Made by a program: the position numbers and the translations under genes
NCBI RefSeq assembly: GCF_017348915.1
Contig: NZ_CP071383.1
Span: 992,001 to 1,056,000, forward strand
Origin: Leclercia pneumoniae
Lineage (GTDB): Bacteria; Pseudomonadota; Gammaproteobacteria; Enterobacterales; Enterobacteriaceae
Length of the DNA: 64,000 nt
Reading direction: 5' to 3'
Shown: in pieces, positions 52,060 through 63,343 of the stretch
Layout: each line of letters starts with the position of its first letter
Numbering within the stretch: the first letter of the stretch is position 1
The notes under the pieces: model-generated
What the model was told of the DNA's origin: nothing
Seen by the model: only the letters and a program-made list of their open reading frames with translations
The model's database searches: none

Positions 52060-54558
52060 TCAGGCTTTAGGTTTGAAGCGCAGCAAACGGTTCGCGTTAC
52101 TCACCACGGTAATGGAAGAGAGCGCCATTGCCGCTCCGGCCACGACCGGATTAAGCAGAGTCCCGGTTAGCGGCCATAAAATCCCCGCCGCAATTGGTAT
52201 GCCCAGCGCGTTATAGACGAAGGCCCCCATCAGGTTTTGCTTCATGTTGCGCAACGTCGCCTTTGCAATGGCCAGCGCGTCCGCTACGCCCGTCAGGCTA
52301 TGACGCATCAGGGTGATGGCGGCGGTTTCAATTGCTACATCGCTACCGCTGCCCATGGCAATCCCCACCTCTGCCTGGGCCAGCGCCGGGGCATCGTTAA
52401 TGCCATCGCCCACCATGGCCACCTGGCGCCCCTGGCGCTGCAGATTTTTAATGGCGTCGGCTTTGCCATCCGGCAGCACCCCGGCAATAACTTCATCAAT
52501 ACCCGCCTCTTTTGCAATGGCTGCCGCGGTGGTGGGATTGTCACCGGTCAGCATCACCAGCCGATACCCGGCGCGGTGGAGTCTTTGCAGTGCCTCTACG
52601 CTATCCTGGCGCAGCGGATCGCGAATGGCGAACAGCGCAGCCACTTTACCCTCCACGGCCAGCAGCACCGGCGTAGCCCCTTGTGATGCCTGCGCGTTCA
52701 GCTCATCGGCCATCGCGGCGGTATCAATGCCGTTCTCATTCAACAGCGCTTCGTTCCCCAGCAGCAGGGGACGCTGGTCTGCTTCGCCGCTAACGCCCAG
52801 GCCGCGCAGGGTGCGGAAATTGACCACCTGCGGCAAGTTCGCCTCTCCGGCTTTTTCGATGATGGCGCGGGCCAGCGGATGGCTTGAGCCCTGCTCCAGC
52901 GCAGCGGCGAGGCGCAGCGCATCATCGGCCTCAATGCCTATCGTCTTGACGGCAACCACCTGCGGTTTGCCTTCTGTCAGGGTGCCGGTTTTATCAAAGA
53001 CCAGCGTATCCAAAGTACTGGCGCGTTGCAGAGCATCGGCATCGCGCACCAGCACACCAAATTCCGCGGCACGGCCTACGCCTGAGATAATCGACATGGG
53101 CGTTGCCAGCCCCAGGGCGCACGGACAGGCGATAATCAGCACCGTGGTGGCGATCACCAGGGTGTAAACAATCTGCGGTGCCGGGCCAAAGAGATACCAG
53201 ATCCCAGCGCTGAACAGCGCAATCAGTACGACCACGGGGACAAAAATGGCGGAGATGCGATCGGCCAGCTGACCGATTTCAGGCTTGCTGCTTTGTGCCT
53301 GGCGCACCATACGGATAATCCGCGACAGTGTGGTATGGCTTCCCACCGCGCTGGCACGGAACAGCACGCTGCCGTCCTGTGCCAGGGTGCCGGCGTGCAC
53401 GTTTTCACCGCCGCTCTTTTGCTGCGGGACAGGCTCACCGGTCAGCATCGCTTCATCGAACCAGGCTTCACCTTCGGTGATCTCCCCATCGACCGGAACG
53501 CGGTCGCCGGTGGTCAGACGCAGAATCATGCCAGGCTGGACATCCGCCAGTGAGAGGCTCTTTTCACCCTCTTCCGTGATGACACGTGCGGTAGGGGGCG
53601 TCAGATCCAGTAACCGCTCCAGCGCTTTCGAGGAGCGCTGACGCGCGCGCGCCTCCAGCATATGGCCAAGATTGATCAAACCAATGATCATCGCGCTGGC
53701 TTCGTAATAAAGATGGCGGGCTTCCATCGGGAACCACTGAGGCCAGAGGTTGACGCTCATGGAGTAGAGCCATGCCGCGCCCGTACCCAGCGCCACCAGC
53801 GTATCCATGGTAGCGGTGCGGTTCTTCAGGCTCTTCCAGGCGCTGGTATAGAAGTGGCCCCCGGCAAAGACCATCACCCCCAGGGTAAGCAGGCCAATGG
53901 CCAGCCACAGACTGCGGTTTTCGGCGGTGACCATCATGTTGTCGCCGAGCATCCCCCAGCCCATGACCGGGATCCCCACCAGCAGCGCGACTATCGCCTG
54001 CCAGCGGAAGCGTTTCATGGTGGCAACGGCGGTCTCTTGCTGGCGGGCGCGGCGTTCGGCATCGTCTTCAATCGCCTCCGCGCCGTAGCCTGCTTTTTCG
54101 ACAGCCTGCACTAAATCAGCGGCGGAGGCGTTGCCCATCACAAGGGCAGTGCGCTCCGCCAGGTTGACCCGTGCCTGTACTACCCCCGGCACCGTTTGCA
54201 GTGCACTCTGTACCCGGGATACGCAGCTGGCGCAGCTCATGCCGTTGATCAACAGCTGCTGGCTGTCGTCAATGTCATCGGCTGCCGGAAGCTCAGAGGG
54301 GGCCGCTGTCAGTGCTTCCGACGGGATTGATGACGCTGTCAGCGGATCAGCCTTTGGGTGGCTTAACTCCGCCCCGTAGCCGGCTTGTTTGATGGTATCG
54401 ATCAGGGCTTCCGCGCTGGCGCTGCCGGTGACGGCGGCGTGATCGATAGTGACGTCCGCCGTTTCCACGTCGGCGCGTTGCTCCAGACTCTCTTTAACGC
54501 GTTTGACACAGTGGCCGCAGGAGAGGCCGTCCAGTGTCAGGTCGATGGTGTGAGACAT
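52060..54558 (-). CDS. copA: Copper(I)-exporting P1B-type ATPase CopA
   Basis: The protein has 832 residues (E. coli 834). Two N-terminal heavy-metal domains carry GLSCGHC (residues 12-18) and GMSCASC (about 105-111). The membrane CPC site is [12 protein letters not shown], the phosphorylated Asp is in DKTGTLTEG and the hinge motif is [11 protein letters not shown]. It pumps Cu(I) from cytoplasm to periplasm. A -1 frameshift heptamer at 54352-54358 yields a 70-residue copper chaperone from the same mRNA. CueR regulates it from the divergent promoter. Confidence 0.98.
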   Translation of the reverse strand: MSHTIDLTLDGLSCGHCVKRVKESLEQRADVETADVTIDHAAVTGSASAEALIDTIKQAGYGAELSHPKADPLTASSIPSEALTAAPSELPAADDIDDSQQLLINGMSCASCVSRVQSALQTVPGVVQARVNLAERTALVMGNASAADLVQAVEKAGYGAEAIEDDAERRARQQETAVATMKRFRWQAIVALLVGIPVMGWGMLGDNMMVTAENRSLWLAIGLLTLGVMVFAGGHFYTSAWKSLKNRTATMDTLVALGTGAAWLYSMSVNLWPQWFPMEARHLYYEASAMIIGLINLGHMLEARARQRSSKALERLLDLTPPTARVITEEGEKSLSLADVQPGMILRLTTGDRVPVDGEITEGEAWFDEAMLTGEPVPQQKSGGENVHAGTLAQDGSVLFRASAVGSHTTLSRIIRMVRQAQSSKPEIGQLADRISAIFVPVVVLIALFSAGIWYLFGPAPQIVYTLVIATTVLIIACPCALGLATPMSIISGVGRAAEFGVLVRDADALQRASTLDTLVFDKTGTLTEGKPQVVAVKTIGIEADDALRLAAALEQGSSHPLARAIIEKAGEANLPQVVNFRTLRGLGVSGEADQRPLLLGNEALLNENGIDTAAMADELNAQASQGATPVLLAVEGKVAALFAIRDPLRQDSVEALQRLHRAGYRLVMLTGDNPTTAAAIAKEAGIDEVIAGVLPDGKADAIKNLQRQGRQVAMVGDGINDAPALAQAEVGIAMGSGSDVAIETAAITLMRHSLTGVADALAIAKATLRNMKQNLMGAFVYNALGIPIAAGILWPLTGTLLNPVVAGAAMALSSITVVSNANRLLRFKPKA
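54352..54358 (-). other. Programmed -1 frameshift site in copA, product CopA(Z)
   Basis: On the minus strand C CCA AAG (CCCAAAG) is followed, after slipping, by GGC TGA. The short product then has 70 residues, the first metal-binding domain only, exactly as described for E. coli CopA(Z). Family knowledge; not shown here. Confidence 0.88.
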
Positions 54559-54633
54559 AGTAAACTCCTTTATAATGACCCGGTCAGATAATAACCGTCA
54601 TACTGTTCTCTGCTAACTATTATGAAGGTTAAA

Positions 54634-54652
54634 CCTTCCATCAAGGGGAAGG
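54634..54652 (-). promoter_or_regulatory. CueR box in the copA promoter
   Basis: Minus-strand CCTTCC-7 nt-GGAAGG dyad sits in a 19-bp spacer between TTGACC (54656-54651) and TAACCT, the over-long spacing typical of MerR-family promoters. It closely resembles the E. coli copA promoter. Confidence 0.9.
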
Positions 54653-54665
54653 TCAAGGGGGAAAG

Positions 54666-55076
54666 GTGAATATCAGTGATGTGGCAAAAAAAACCGGTTT
54701 AACCAGCAAAGCGATTCGCTTTTATGAAGAGAAGGGGCTGGTGACACCGCCGCTGCGCAGTGAAAATGGTTACCGCAGTTATACGCAAAAACATCTCGAT
54801 GAGCTTACGCTGCTGCGCCAGGCCCGGCAGGTGGGATTTAACCTGGAGGAGTGCGGCAATCTGGTGATGCTGTTTAACGATCCCGAGCGACACAGCGCGG
54901 ATGTGAAACGCAGAACCCTGGAGAAGGTGGCGGAAATAGAACGCCATATTGTCGAACTGCAGGCGATGCGGACGCAGCTGCTGGCGCTGGCCGAAGCCTG
55001 CCCGGGTGATGACAGCGCCGATTGTCCGATCATCGACAATCTTTCCGGCTGCTGCCATCGTAAGTCGGGGGCTTAA
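54666..55076 (+). CDS. cueR: Copper-responsive MerR-family activator CueR
   Basis: The protein has 136 residues (E. coli 135). The MerR winged helix (1-70) is followed by a dimer helix and the copper loop with Cys112 and Cys120 (CPGDDSADC). It senses Cu(I) at extremely low level and turns on copA and cueO. The GTG at 54666 is the start; the ATG-less opening and the [11 protein letters not shown] reading agree with the family. The ybaS and ybaT genes of E. coli are not present. Confidence 0.96.
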   Translation: MNISDVAKKTGLTSKAIRFYEEKGLVTPPLRSENGYRSYTQKHLDELTLLRQARQVGFNLEECGNLVMLFNDPERHSADVKRRTLEKVAEIERHIVELQAMRTQLLALAEACPGDDSADCPIIDNLSGCCHRKSGA

Positions 55077-55525
55077 CAGGATCTCACACGCAGGGTGATT
55101 CCTTCGACCGCCACCACCTCAACCCGGGTTCCTGCCTGGAGGTCCTCGTCGGCCAGCACTGGCCAGGAGCTGTCGCCAACCCGCATATGGCCGCGCCCGT
55201 TTACCAGGGCGGTCTCGAGGGTAAAGCGTTTACCCACCAGCTGTTGACCACGCTGATTGAGCGTTGCATCGGCCGGTTTTTGTTCCCGCACCTGACGCGA
55301 CAGCCAGCGCCACCACAGCCAGGCAGCCAGCAGGGTCAGCGCCGCGAACAGGATGCCCTGCCACTCCCAGCCGAACGGCATAAGCCACACCGCCAGTCCG
55401 GTGACCACTGCCGCCACGCCGCTCCAGAGCAAATACCCGTTGCCGCCAAGCATCTCGGCCGCCAGAAGCAGGCCGCCGAGGCTGAGCCAAAAAACATGCG
55501 GATGGGCGAGGATCAGCGCGATCAT
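55073..55525 (-). CDS. ybbJ: NfeD-family membrane protein YbbJ
   Basis: The protein has 150 residues. Three to four helices at the N-terminus are followed by an OB-fold C-terminal domain (about 90-150, [29 protein letters not shown]). NfeD proteins accompany stomatin-like partners. It overlaps qmcA by 4 bp (ATGA), so the two are coupled. Its 3' end overlaps the convergent cueR by 4 bp. Confidence 0.94.
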   Translation of the reverse strand: MIALILAHPHVFWLSLGGLLLAAEMLGGNGYLLWSGVAAVVTGLAVWLMPFGWEWQGILFAALTLLAAWLWWRWLSRQVREQKPADATLNQRGQQLVGKRFTLETALVNGRGHMRVGDSSWPVLADEDLQAGTRVEVVAVEGITLRVRSC

Positions 55526-56436
55526 GATTTGCGCTCGTTACCGCTCTCTTTAATGAGCTCGGCAATACCGCCAATCGAGCCCATCAGGCTGCTGGCATCC
55601 AGAGGCATCATCACCACTTTGCTGTTGTTCGCGGCACCGATGTTCTGCAGCGCCTCAGTGTATTTTTGCGCTACAAAGTAGTTAATCGCCTGAATATCCC
55701 CGGCGGCAATCGCCTCAGAGACCATCTGCGTTGCCCGGGCTTCTGCTTCTGCGGAACGTTCGCGCGCTTCAGCTTGTAAGAAGGCAGACTGACGTTCCCC
55801 CTCGGCTTTCAGGATTTGCGACTGCTTCTCCCCCTCGGCCTTAAGGATTTCAGCCTGACGCACCCCTTCGGCCTCAAGAATATAGGCGCGCTTGGTTCGC
55901 TCGGCTTTCATCTGCGCGTTCATGGAGGAGATCAGTTCTGCCGGCGGGCGTACGTCGCGAATTTCGATACGCGTAACCTTAATGCCCCAGGGGTTCGTGG
56001 CTTCATCCACAATATGCAGCAGGCGAGTATTGATGCTGTCGCGCTGGGAGAGCATCTCATCCAGCTCCATCGACCCCAGCACGGTACGAATATTGGTCAT
56101 GGTTAAATTGATGATCGCCAGCTCCAGGTTGCTGACCTCATAGGCCGCCTTCGGCGCGTCAATCACCTGAATAAAGCAGACGGCGTCAATGGTGACGTTG
56201 GCGTTATCCCGGGAGATGACCTCCTGAGAGGGGATATCAAGAACTTGTTCCATCATGTTGATCTTGCGGCCAATTCTGTCCATAAACGGAACAATAAGAC
56301 TCAGGCCGGGCTGCAACGTCGTGGTGTAACGCCCAAAACGTTCGACGGTCCACTGATAGCCCTGAGGGACGATTTTGACCCCGGCGCCGACAACGACCAG
56401 CACCACAAAGATCAAGACGGGTATAACGATAAGCAT
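55522..56436 (-). CDS. qmcA: SPFH/stomatin-like membrane protein QmcA
   Basis: The protein has 304 residues (E. coli 305). An N-terminal membrane helix (3-20) is followed by the SPFH band-7 domain (about 20-190) and a long coiled coil rich in Ala, Glu and Arg (about 195-255, [20 protein letters not shown]). It forms large oligomers in the membrane, thought to order membrane domains with FtsH and YbbJ. The ATG at 56436 gives [10 protein letters not shown], the family start. Confidence 0.96.
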   Translation of the reverse strand: MLIVIPVLIFVVLVVVGAGVKIVPQGYQWTVERFGRYTTTLQPGLSLIVPFMDRIGRKINMMEQVLDIPSQEVISRDNANVTIDAVCFIQVIDAPKAAYEVSNLELAIINLTMTNIRTVLGSMELDEMLSQRDSINTRLLHIVDEATNPWGIKVTRIEIRDVRPPAELISSMNAQMKAERTKRAYILEAEGVRQAEILKAEGEKQSQILKAEGERQSAFLQAEARERSAEAEARATQMVSEAIAAGDIQAINYFVAQKYTEALQNIGAANNSKVVMMPLDASSLMGSIGGIAELIKESGNERKS

Positions 56437-56558
56437 AAAGAAACCTCCTGTTTTGCCTTCCATGTTTCGAGAACAACTGTTCGTTTGTTGCTCATGAGTA
56501 TATCGGCTATCACAGGAGAATTCGCCCTGAAAGCGAGGGCAAAGCAAGATTCAGATAT

Positions 56559-56586
56559 AAAAAAGCCCCGCTAACGGCGCGGGGCG
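56559..56586 (-). terminator. Terminator of cnoX
   Basis: GCCCCGC (56565-56571) pairs with GCGGGGC (56579-56585); read on the minus strand the stem is followed by six T. It separates cnoX from qmcA. The fetAB genes found here in E. coli are missing. Confidence 0.85.
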
Positions 56587-56604
56587 ACAGGAAGGAGATG
56601 CGGA

Positions 56605-57486
<882 letters not shown>

Positions 57487-57516
57487 TTACATGGGGGCGG
57501 GGCGGTTAGCTTCAAC

Positions 57517-58287
57517 TCAGCCCTGTAAAAATTTGTCCATTATCCGGCCAGGCAACAGCCGTTTCAGCAGGATAACGGCATGGGTCACCAGCGTGACCGG
57601 ATAGCGCATCTTTGGACGATTGCTCTCAAAAGCATGGCGCACTTTGGCGACAACCGCCTCCGGACCGAGGGTAAAACGTGCGGCGATGCCGGGATTTTCC
57701 ACCGGATTATCCGACTGGGTCTGATTCACATTTTCGGTAAAGCGGGTGCGGATTGGGCCTGGCTCAATCAGGCTCACTTTGATACCGCTGTGACGCAGCT
57801 CCATGCGCAGCGCATCAGACCAGGCTTCAAGGGCGTATTTACTGGCAGCATAGGCGCCACGGCCCGGCGTTGAAATAAGTCCCATGACCGACGAGGTCAT
57901 CACAATGCGTCCCTCTCCGTGAGGGAGCATGGCGGGCAGCAATTTCATGGTTAACTGATGCGCGCCGAAAAAGTTGGCAGAAAACTGCTGCTCGAGTTGC
58001 TCGCGAGAGATGGTCTGCAGCGCGCCATAGAGGCCAAATCCGGCATTATTGAACAAGCCGTATAGCTTGCCGTTGGTCAGGGCAATCACCTCTTCGGCCG
58101 CGTGGTCGATACTTTCCGGGCTGTCCAGATCCAGCAGCACGCCGGTAAGCCCTTTGCCGTTCATCCGTTCGACATCTTCCGGTTTTCGACAGGCGGCTAA
58201 CACCCAAAACCCCTGGCGCTTCAACTCAAGGGCGCTCTCAAGACCAATTCCGCTGGAACATCCTGTAATTAAGACCGATTTTTGCAT
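57517..58287 (-). CDS. ybbO: Short-chain dehydrogenase YbbO
   Basis: The protein has 256 residues. It has the classical SDR fold with the NADP loop TGCSSGIG (8-15), NNAGFG and the catalytic Tyr-Lys pair YAASKYALE. E. coli YbbO reduces aldehydes with NADPH. The ATG at 58287 (MQKSVLITGCSSG) agrees with the fold; a longer frame to 58326 adds 13 residues sometimes annotated in E. coli. It lies 28 bp downstream of tesA. Confidence 0.94.
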   Translation of the reverse strand: MQKSVLITGCSSGIGLESALELKRQGFWVLAACRKPEDVERMNGKGLTGVLLDLDSPESIDHAAEEVIALTNGKLYGLFNNAGFGLYGALQTISREQLEQQFSANFFGAHQLTMKLLPAMLPHGEGRIVMTSSVMGLISTPGRGAYAASKYALEAWSDALRMELRHSGIKVSLIEPGPIRTRFTENVNQTQSDNPVENPGIAARFTLGPEAVVAKVRHAFESNRPKMRYPVTLVTHAVILLKRLLPGRIMDKFLQG

Positions 58288-58315
58288 AACTTTACCTGTC
58301 AGGATCTCCGCTGAA

Positions 58316-58942
58316 TTACGAGTCATGTTTAACTAAAGGAGCCAGCCGTGTTGCCATCCAGTCGGCAATAAACGGCTGAGCATCGCGATTAGGATGGATA
58401 CCATCGTCCTGCATCCATTGTGGTTTCAGATAAACCTCTTCCATGAAAAAGGGCAGGAGAGGAATATCAAACTCTTTGGCAAGACGAGGATAGATCGCGC
58501 TGAAGGACTCATTATAGCGACGTCCATAGTTTGCGGGCAGGCGAATTTGCATTAACAGCGGCTGCGCGTTGGCGGCGCGGATATCCTGCAAAATTTTACG
58601 CAGCGTCTGCTCGGTTTGCTGCGGCTGAAAACCGCGCAGGCCGTCGTTGCCGCCCAGTTCCACCAGTACCCAGCGCGGCTGATGTTGTTTCAGCAGAGCG
58701 GGCAGTCGGGCAAGCCCCTGCTGCGAGGTATCGCCGCTGATACTGCCGTTGATCACCGAAGTTTGCGTCTGCCATTTATCATTAAGAAGCGCGGGCCAGG
58801 CGGCATTCGCCGCCATCCGGTAGCCCGCGCTCAGGCTGTCGCCCAAAATTAATAACGTGTCCGCCGCCGCGGCGCGGAATGTCATCAGAATCAGAAACAG
58901 GAAGGGCAAATGCCAGCGGAAAACATTGTTGAAGTTCATCAT
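58316..58942 (-). CDS. tesA: Periplasmic acyl-CoA thioesterase I / protease I / lysophospholipase TesA
   Basis: The protein has 208 residues, the E. coli length. A signal peptide ending AAA leads to the mature ADTLLILGDSLSAG. It belongs to the SGNH hydrolase family: catalytic Ser in GDSLS, the oxyanion Gly and Asn in GGNDG and the Asp-His pair in DGIHPN. The start at 58942 gives MMNFNNVFRW. It is divergent from ybbA and overlaps it by 33 bp. Confidence 0.96.
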   Translation of the reverse strand: MMNFNNVFRWHLPFLFLILMTFRAAAADTLLILGDSLSAGYRMAANAAWPALLNDKWQTQTSVINGSISGDTSQQGLARLPALLKQHQPRWVLVELGGNDGLRGFQPQQTEQTLRKILQDIRAANAQPLLMQIRLPANYGRRYNESFSAIYPRLAKEFDIPLLPFFMEEVYLKPQWMQDDGIHPNRDAQPFIADWMATRLAPLVKHDS

Positions 58943-59596
58943 CTTAAGAAGTCCGTGGGTCAGGGTGAGCACGAGCTTTCCATCCTTACCGGAGTTGAAC
59001 TCATTGTCAAACGCGCGCAGAGCATCGCGCTGATTGGCGAATCCGGTTCCGGTAAATCCACGCTGCTGGCGATCCTCGCCGGGCTGGATGATGGCAGCAG
59101 CGGTGAGGTGAAGCTGGTGGGCCAGCCGCTGCACAGCATGGATGAAGAGGCGCGTGCAGCGCTGCGGGCAAAACATATTGGCTTTGTCTTTCAGTCATTT
59201 ATGTTGATCCCGACGCTTAATGCACTGGAAAACGTCGAACTGCCAGGGTTGCTGCGCGGCGAGAACAGCAGCCAGAGCCGGCGTAGCGCCAAAGCCTTAC
59301 TGGAACAGCTGGGTTTGGGCAAGCGCCTTGATCACCTCCCGGCGCAGCTCTCCGGCGGCGAGCAGCAGCGCGTGGCGCTGGCCCGCGCCTTTAACGGTCG
59401 TCCGGAGGTGCTCTTTGCCGATGAACCCACCGGCAACCTCGATCGCCAGACCGGTGATAAAATTGCCGATCTGCTCTTCTCCCTGAACCGTGAGCACGGT
59501 ACCACGCTGATTCTGGTGACCCATGATCCTCAACTGGCGGCCCGCTGCGATCGCCGTCTGCGTCTGGTGAATGGCGTACTGCAGGAGGAAGCATGA
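58910..59596 (+). CDS. ybbA: ABC transporter ATPase YbbA
   Basis: The protein has 228 residues of the MacB/LolD-type ATPase family. Walker A is GESGSGKST (about 43-51), the signature LSGGEQQR and Walker B VLFADEPTG. With YbbP it forms a complex of unknown role, perhaps in lipid or lipoprotein export near the envelope, by analogy with LolCDE and MacB. The ATG at 58910 starts inside the divergent tesA gene, as in E. coli, and the stop overlaps the ybbP start by 4 bp. Confidence 0.95.
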   Translation: MPAENIVEVHHLKKSVGQGEHELSILTGVELIVKRAQSIALIGESGSGKSTLLAILAGLDDGSSGEVKLVGQPLHSMDEEARAALRAKHIGFVFQSFMLIPTLNALENVELPGLLRGENSSQSRRSAKALLEQLGLGKRLDHLPAQLSGGEQQRVALARAFNGRPEVLFADEPTGNLDRQTGDKIADLLFSLNREHGTTLILVTHDPQLAARCDRRLRLVNGVLQEEA

Positions 59597-62007
59597 TTGC
59601 CCGCTGGTTCTGGCGCGAATGGCGCTCCCCCTCGCTACTGATAGTCTGGATGGCGCTAAGCTTAGCGGTGGCCTGCGTACTGGCGCTGGGGAGCGTCAGC
59701 GATCGCATGGAGAAAGGCCTGAGCCAGCAAAGCCGCGAATTTATGGCGGGGGATCGGGCGTTGCGCAGCTCGCGCGAGGTACCGCAGGCCTGGCTTGATG
59801 AAGCCCGCCGGCAGGGGTTGAAAGTGAGCGAACAGCTCAGCTTCCAGACCATGACCTTTGCCGCCGATACCCCGCAGCTTGCCAGCGTCAAAGCCGTTGA
59901 CGATCGCTACCCGATGTACGGTGAGCTACAGACGCAGCCACCGGGGATGAAGCCCGCCGCCGGGACGGTGCTGCTGGCACCGCGTTTGATGGCGCTGCTA
60001 AACCTGAAAGCGGGCGATAGCATTGATGTGGGTGATGCCACTCTCCGGATTGCAGGTGAAGTGGTGCAGGAGCCCGACTCCGGGTTTAACCCCTTTCAGA
60101 TGGCTCCACGCCTGTTGATGAACACGGCCGACGTGGAAAAAACCGGCGCCGTGCAGCCCGGCAGCCGCGTCACCTGGCGCTATAAATTTGCCGGTACCCC
60201 GGCTCAACTCGAGTCCTATGAGAAATGGCTCCTGCCACAGCTCAAGCCCGAACATCGCTGGTATGGGCTAGAGCAGGATGAGGGGGCGCTGGGCAAATCG
60301 CTGGAGCGCTCTCAACAATTCCTGCTGCTCTCGGCGCTGTTAACCCTGCTGCTGGCGGTGGCGGCGGTGGCGGTAGCGATGAGCCACTACTGCCGCAGCC
60401 GCTACGATCTGGTGGCAATCCTCAAAACCCTCGGCGCGGGTCGGGCGCAACTGCGTAAACTGATTGTCGGTCAGTGGCTGATGGTATTGGCTTTGTCAGC
60501 CCTCACCGGCGGTGTTATGGGGCTGCTGTTCGAAAAAGTGCTGATGGTGCTGCTCAAACCGGTGCTACCTGCAGCGCTGCCGCCAGCCAGCCTCTGGCCA
60601 TGGCTTTGGGCGATGGGAGCGATGGGGGTGATCTCGCTGCTGGTGGGGCTGCGTCCCTACCGGCTGTTGTTGGCCACCCAGCCGCTGCGGGTACTGCGCC
60701 GTGATGCGGTGGCGCGCGTCTGGCCGTTGAAAATCTATCTGCCAGTGATGACGGCAGTGGTCGTGGCGCTGCTCGCCTGGCTGATGGGCGGGAGTATGCT
60801 GCTGTGGGCGGTGCTGGCGGGGGCAGTTGTGCTGGCCTTGCTCTGTGGTCTGTTGGGCTGGATGCTGCTGAGCGTGCTGAAAGGGTTAACCGTTAAATCT
60901 CTGCCGGTGCGTCTGGCCATCAATCGCCTGCTGCGTCAGCCCTGGTCAACGCTCAGTCAGCTTTCCGCGTTTTCGCTCTCGTTTATGCTGCTGGCGCTGC
61001 TGTTGGTGCTGCGCGGCGATCTGCTGGATCGCTGGCAACAGCAACTTCCACCTGAGAGTCCGAACTATTTCCTGATCAACATTGCGCCGGAACAGATCAC
61101 GCCCCTGAAGGCGTTTCTCTCAGAGCACCAGATTGTCCCGGACTCCTTCTACCCCATTGTGCGGGCGCGTCTGACGCAAATCGACGGCAAGGCGACCGAA
61201 GGTAACCAGGACGAAGCGCTCAACCGCGAACTGAACCTTACCTGGCAGGAGAAACGTCCGGATCACAACCCGATCACGGCGGGAAGCTGGCCGCCTGGGG
61301 CCGGTGAAGTGTCGATGGAAGAGGGGCTGGCGAAACGTCTGAACGTCAAGCTCGGGGATACGGTGACCTTTACCGGCGATACGCAGGATTTCAGTGCGAA
61401 AGTAACCAGCCTGCGTAAAGTGGACTGGGAGAGCCTGCGGCCTAACTTCTTCTTTATCTTCCCGCCCGGAGCGCTGGACGGACAGCCGCAAAGCTGGCTG
61501 ACCAGCTTCCGCTGGGAAAACGGCAATGGCATGCTCACGCAGCTCAACCGGGAATTCCCCACTATCAGTCTGCTGGATATCGGCGCGATCCTGAAACAGG
61601 TCGGGCAGGTGCTGGAGCAGGTAAGCCGCGCGCTGGAAGTGATGGTGGTGCTGGTCACTATCTGCGGGCTGTTGCTGCTGCTGGCTCAGGTGCAGGTGGG
61701 CATGCGCCAGCGTCATCAGGAACTGGTGGTCTACCGCACTTTGGGTGCCGGCAAATCACTGCTGCGCACCACGCTGTGGTGTGAGTTTGCGCTGCTGGGG
61801 ATGGTCTCCGGGCTGGTGGCCGCCATTGGTGCCGAAACGGCGCTGGCACTATTGCAGACCCGGGTCTTTGACTTCCCGTGGGAGCCGGACTGGCGCCTGT
61901 GGATCACGCTGCCTGTCTGCGGTGCGGTTCTCCTCTCGCTTTGCGGCGGCTGGCTGGGAGCGCGCTTGCTGAAAGGCAAAGCGTTATTCCGTCAGTTTGT
62001 CGGTTAA
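59593..62007 (+). CDS. ybbP: FtsX-family ABC permease YbbP
   Basis: The protein has 804 residues (E. coli 804). It has two FtsX-type units with about 10 helices in total: one near the N-terminus, four around 240-430, and the rest at the C-terminus, and a periplasmic domain around 480-640. It partners YbbA (4-bp overlap, ATGA). The complex has been linked to lipid-related export together with TesA, encoded next door, but the substrate is not settled. Confidence 0.94.
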   Translation: MIARWFWREWRSPSLLIVWMALSLAVACVLALGSVSDRMEKGLSQQSREFMAGDRALRSSREVPQAWLDEARRQGLKVSEQLSFQTMTFAADTPQLASVKAVDDRYPMYGELQTQPPGMKPAAGTVLLAPRLMALLNLKAGDSIDVGDATLRIAGEVVQEPDSGFNPFQMAPRLLMNTADVEKTGAVQPGSRVTWRYKFAGTPAQLESYEKWLLPQLKPEHRWYGLEQDEGALGKSLERSQQFLLLSALLTLLLAVAAVAVAMSHYCRSRYDLVAILKTLGAGRAQLRKLIVGQWLMVLALSALTGGVMGLLFEKVLMVLLKPVLPAALPPASLWPWLWAMGAMGVISLLVGLRPYRLLLATQPLRVLRRDAVARVWPLKIYLPVMTAVVVALLAWLMGGSMLLWAVLAGAVVLALLCGLLGWMLLSVLKGLTVKSLPVRLAINRLLRQPWSTLSQLSAFSLSFMLLALLLVLRGDLLDRWQQQLPPESPNYFLINIAPEQITPLKAFLSEHQIVPDSFYPIVRARLTQIDGKATEGNQDEALNRELNLTWQEKRPDHNPITAGSWPPGAGEVSMEEGLAKRLNVKLGDTVTFTGDTQDFSAKVTSLRKVDWESLRPNFFFIFPPGALDGQPQSWLTSFRWENGNGMLTQLNREFPTISLLDIGAILKQVGQVLEQVSRALEVMVVLVTICGLLLLLAQVQVGMRQRHQELVVYRTLGAGKSLLRTTLWCEFALLGMVSGLVAAIGAETALALLQTRVFDFPWEPDWRLWITLPVCGAVLLSLCGGWLGARLLKGKALFRQFVG

Positions 62008-62024
62008 TTCCCCTTCGTGAACAT

Positions 62025-62052
62025 CACGTACCGGTTGATATGCCGGTACGTG
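62025..62052 (+). terminator. Hairpin after ybbP
   Basis: CACGTACCGG (62025-62034) pairs with CCGGTACGTG (62043-62052) around an 8-nt loop, followed by CCTCTTT. Confidence 0.7.
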
Positions 62053-62189
62053 CCTCTTTAGTAGCACACAAAGATAACTCCTTGATAGTTAGCAGCACAA
62101 AACATTAAAAACCGGACAACACGGCGCGATAAATCCCGGTTAATATTCGCCTGCTAAATAAATAGCAGAGTGTCTATCAAGGAATAATA

Positions 62190-63335
62190 ATGTCTAAAAA
62201 TAAAACAGCGCTGGCAGTGGCCATCGGCGCGGCAGTGGCATTGACGTCTTTCGCATCCCAGGCAGAGATTACCGTTCTGAAGCAAGATCCGCAGGCGGGT
62301 AATCCGCTGAGCCGTTTAAACTTCACCGTAGGCGGCAGTATCCGCCCGCAATTCCAGAACATGACCGGCGATGACGGTAAAAACGGCTACAAGCGTAACG
62401 GCTTTGATGGCGGTACCCGTTTCCGTTTCGCGGCAGATTACTACCTGTTTGATGACATCAGTTGGGTGAGCTACTACGAGTTGGGCGTGAATATTCCGGC
62501 TCAGTTTAACTGGGATAACCACTATGCTGACGGCGCGCACGATACTTCGCGTCGTATGCTCTATACCGGTCTGAAGAGCGACACCTGGGGCACCCTGACC
62601 TTCGGTCAGCAGAACAGTGTTTACTACGATGTGGTGGGCGCGAAAACCGATATCTGGGATTACGACATGATCGGCCAGGCATCGGGCAACGGTATTAACG
62701 GTGATTACGATGGCTCTTACCGTTCACGCAAAATGCTGAAATATAAGAAAACCATCGGCGATGCCAATATTTATGCCTCTTACCTGTTTGCGGATAGCAC
62801 CTATCTGGCGAACGACGGCATGCGTTATAAGCGTAAAGGCGGCGGCTCGCTGGGCGTGGATTACAACCTGACCACCGACCTCACCTGGGGTGCGGCATGG
62901 AACTACACCCGCGCAGAAATGCGTAACCCGGGCAACGGCGACAGCAAAGCCTACGATCAGAACATCCTGGGTACGGCGCTGAGCTGGACGCCAGAACAGT
63001 GGACCTTCTCCCTGGGCGGCGGCTGGTATCAGAACTTCATGACCACCAAGAAAACCGACGTGAACCACTACTTCGCGGGTGATGCCTGGGGTATTGAGTA
63101 CTTTGCCGGTTATAAATTCCCGATCGGTCAGTATGCGGTGAAATCCATCCAGCCTTACTTCATGGGCGATCGTATCGAGTACATGAATGGTCGCAACTAC
63201 CAGCGCATCGACAACGGCGTGGGGATTAGCTTCCAGCTGGATTACGGTTTCCGCGTGGATTACGAGCACGTGTTCACCTCCAGCACCGACGACCTGGGCG
63301 ACATGAACCTGGTACGTCTGCGTTACGACTTCTAA
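62190..63335 (+). CDS. Gram-negative porin, substrate unknown
   Basis: The protein has 381 residues. A signal peptide (about 1-25, ending SFASQA) is followed by beta strands typical of a 16-stranded trimeric porin, such as LNFTVGGSIRPQFQNM and GTLTFGQQNSVYYDVVG, and a C-terminal Phe in LVRLRYDF, the BAM recognition end. It is not OmpC, OmpF or PhoE by its N-terminus. In E. coli this junction between ybbP and mnmH holds rhsD, so the gene is an insertion or an old loss. The substrate is not evident. Confidence 0.87.
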   Translation: MSKNKTALAVAIGAAVALTSFASQAEITVLKQDPQAGNPLSRLNFTVGGSIRPQFQNMTGDDGKNGYKRNGFDGGTRFRFAADYYLFDDISWVSYYELGVNIPAQFNWDNHYADGAHDTSRRMLYTGLKSDTWGTLTFGQQNSVYYDVVGAKTDIWDYDMIGQASGNGINGDYDGSYRSRKMLKYKKTIGDANIYASYLFADSTYLANDGMRYKRKGGGSLGVDYNLTTDLTWGAAWNYTRAEMRNPGNGDSKAYDQNILGTALSWTPEQWTFSLGGGWYQNFMTTKKTDVNHYFAGDAWGIEYFAGYKFPIGQYAVKSIQPYFMGDRIEYMNGRNYQRIDNGVGISFQLDYGFRVDYEHVFTSSTDDLGDMNLVRLRYDF

Positions 63336-63343
63336 GTTGTGTG

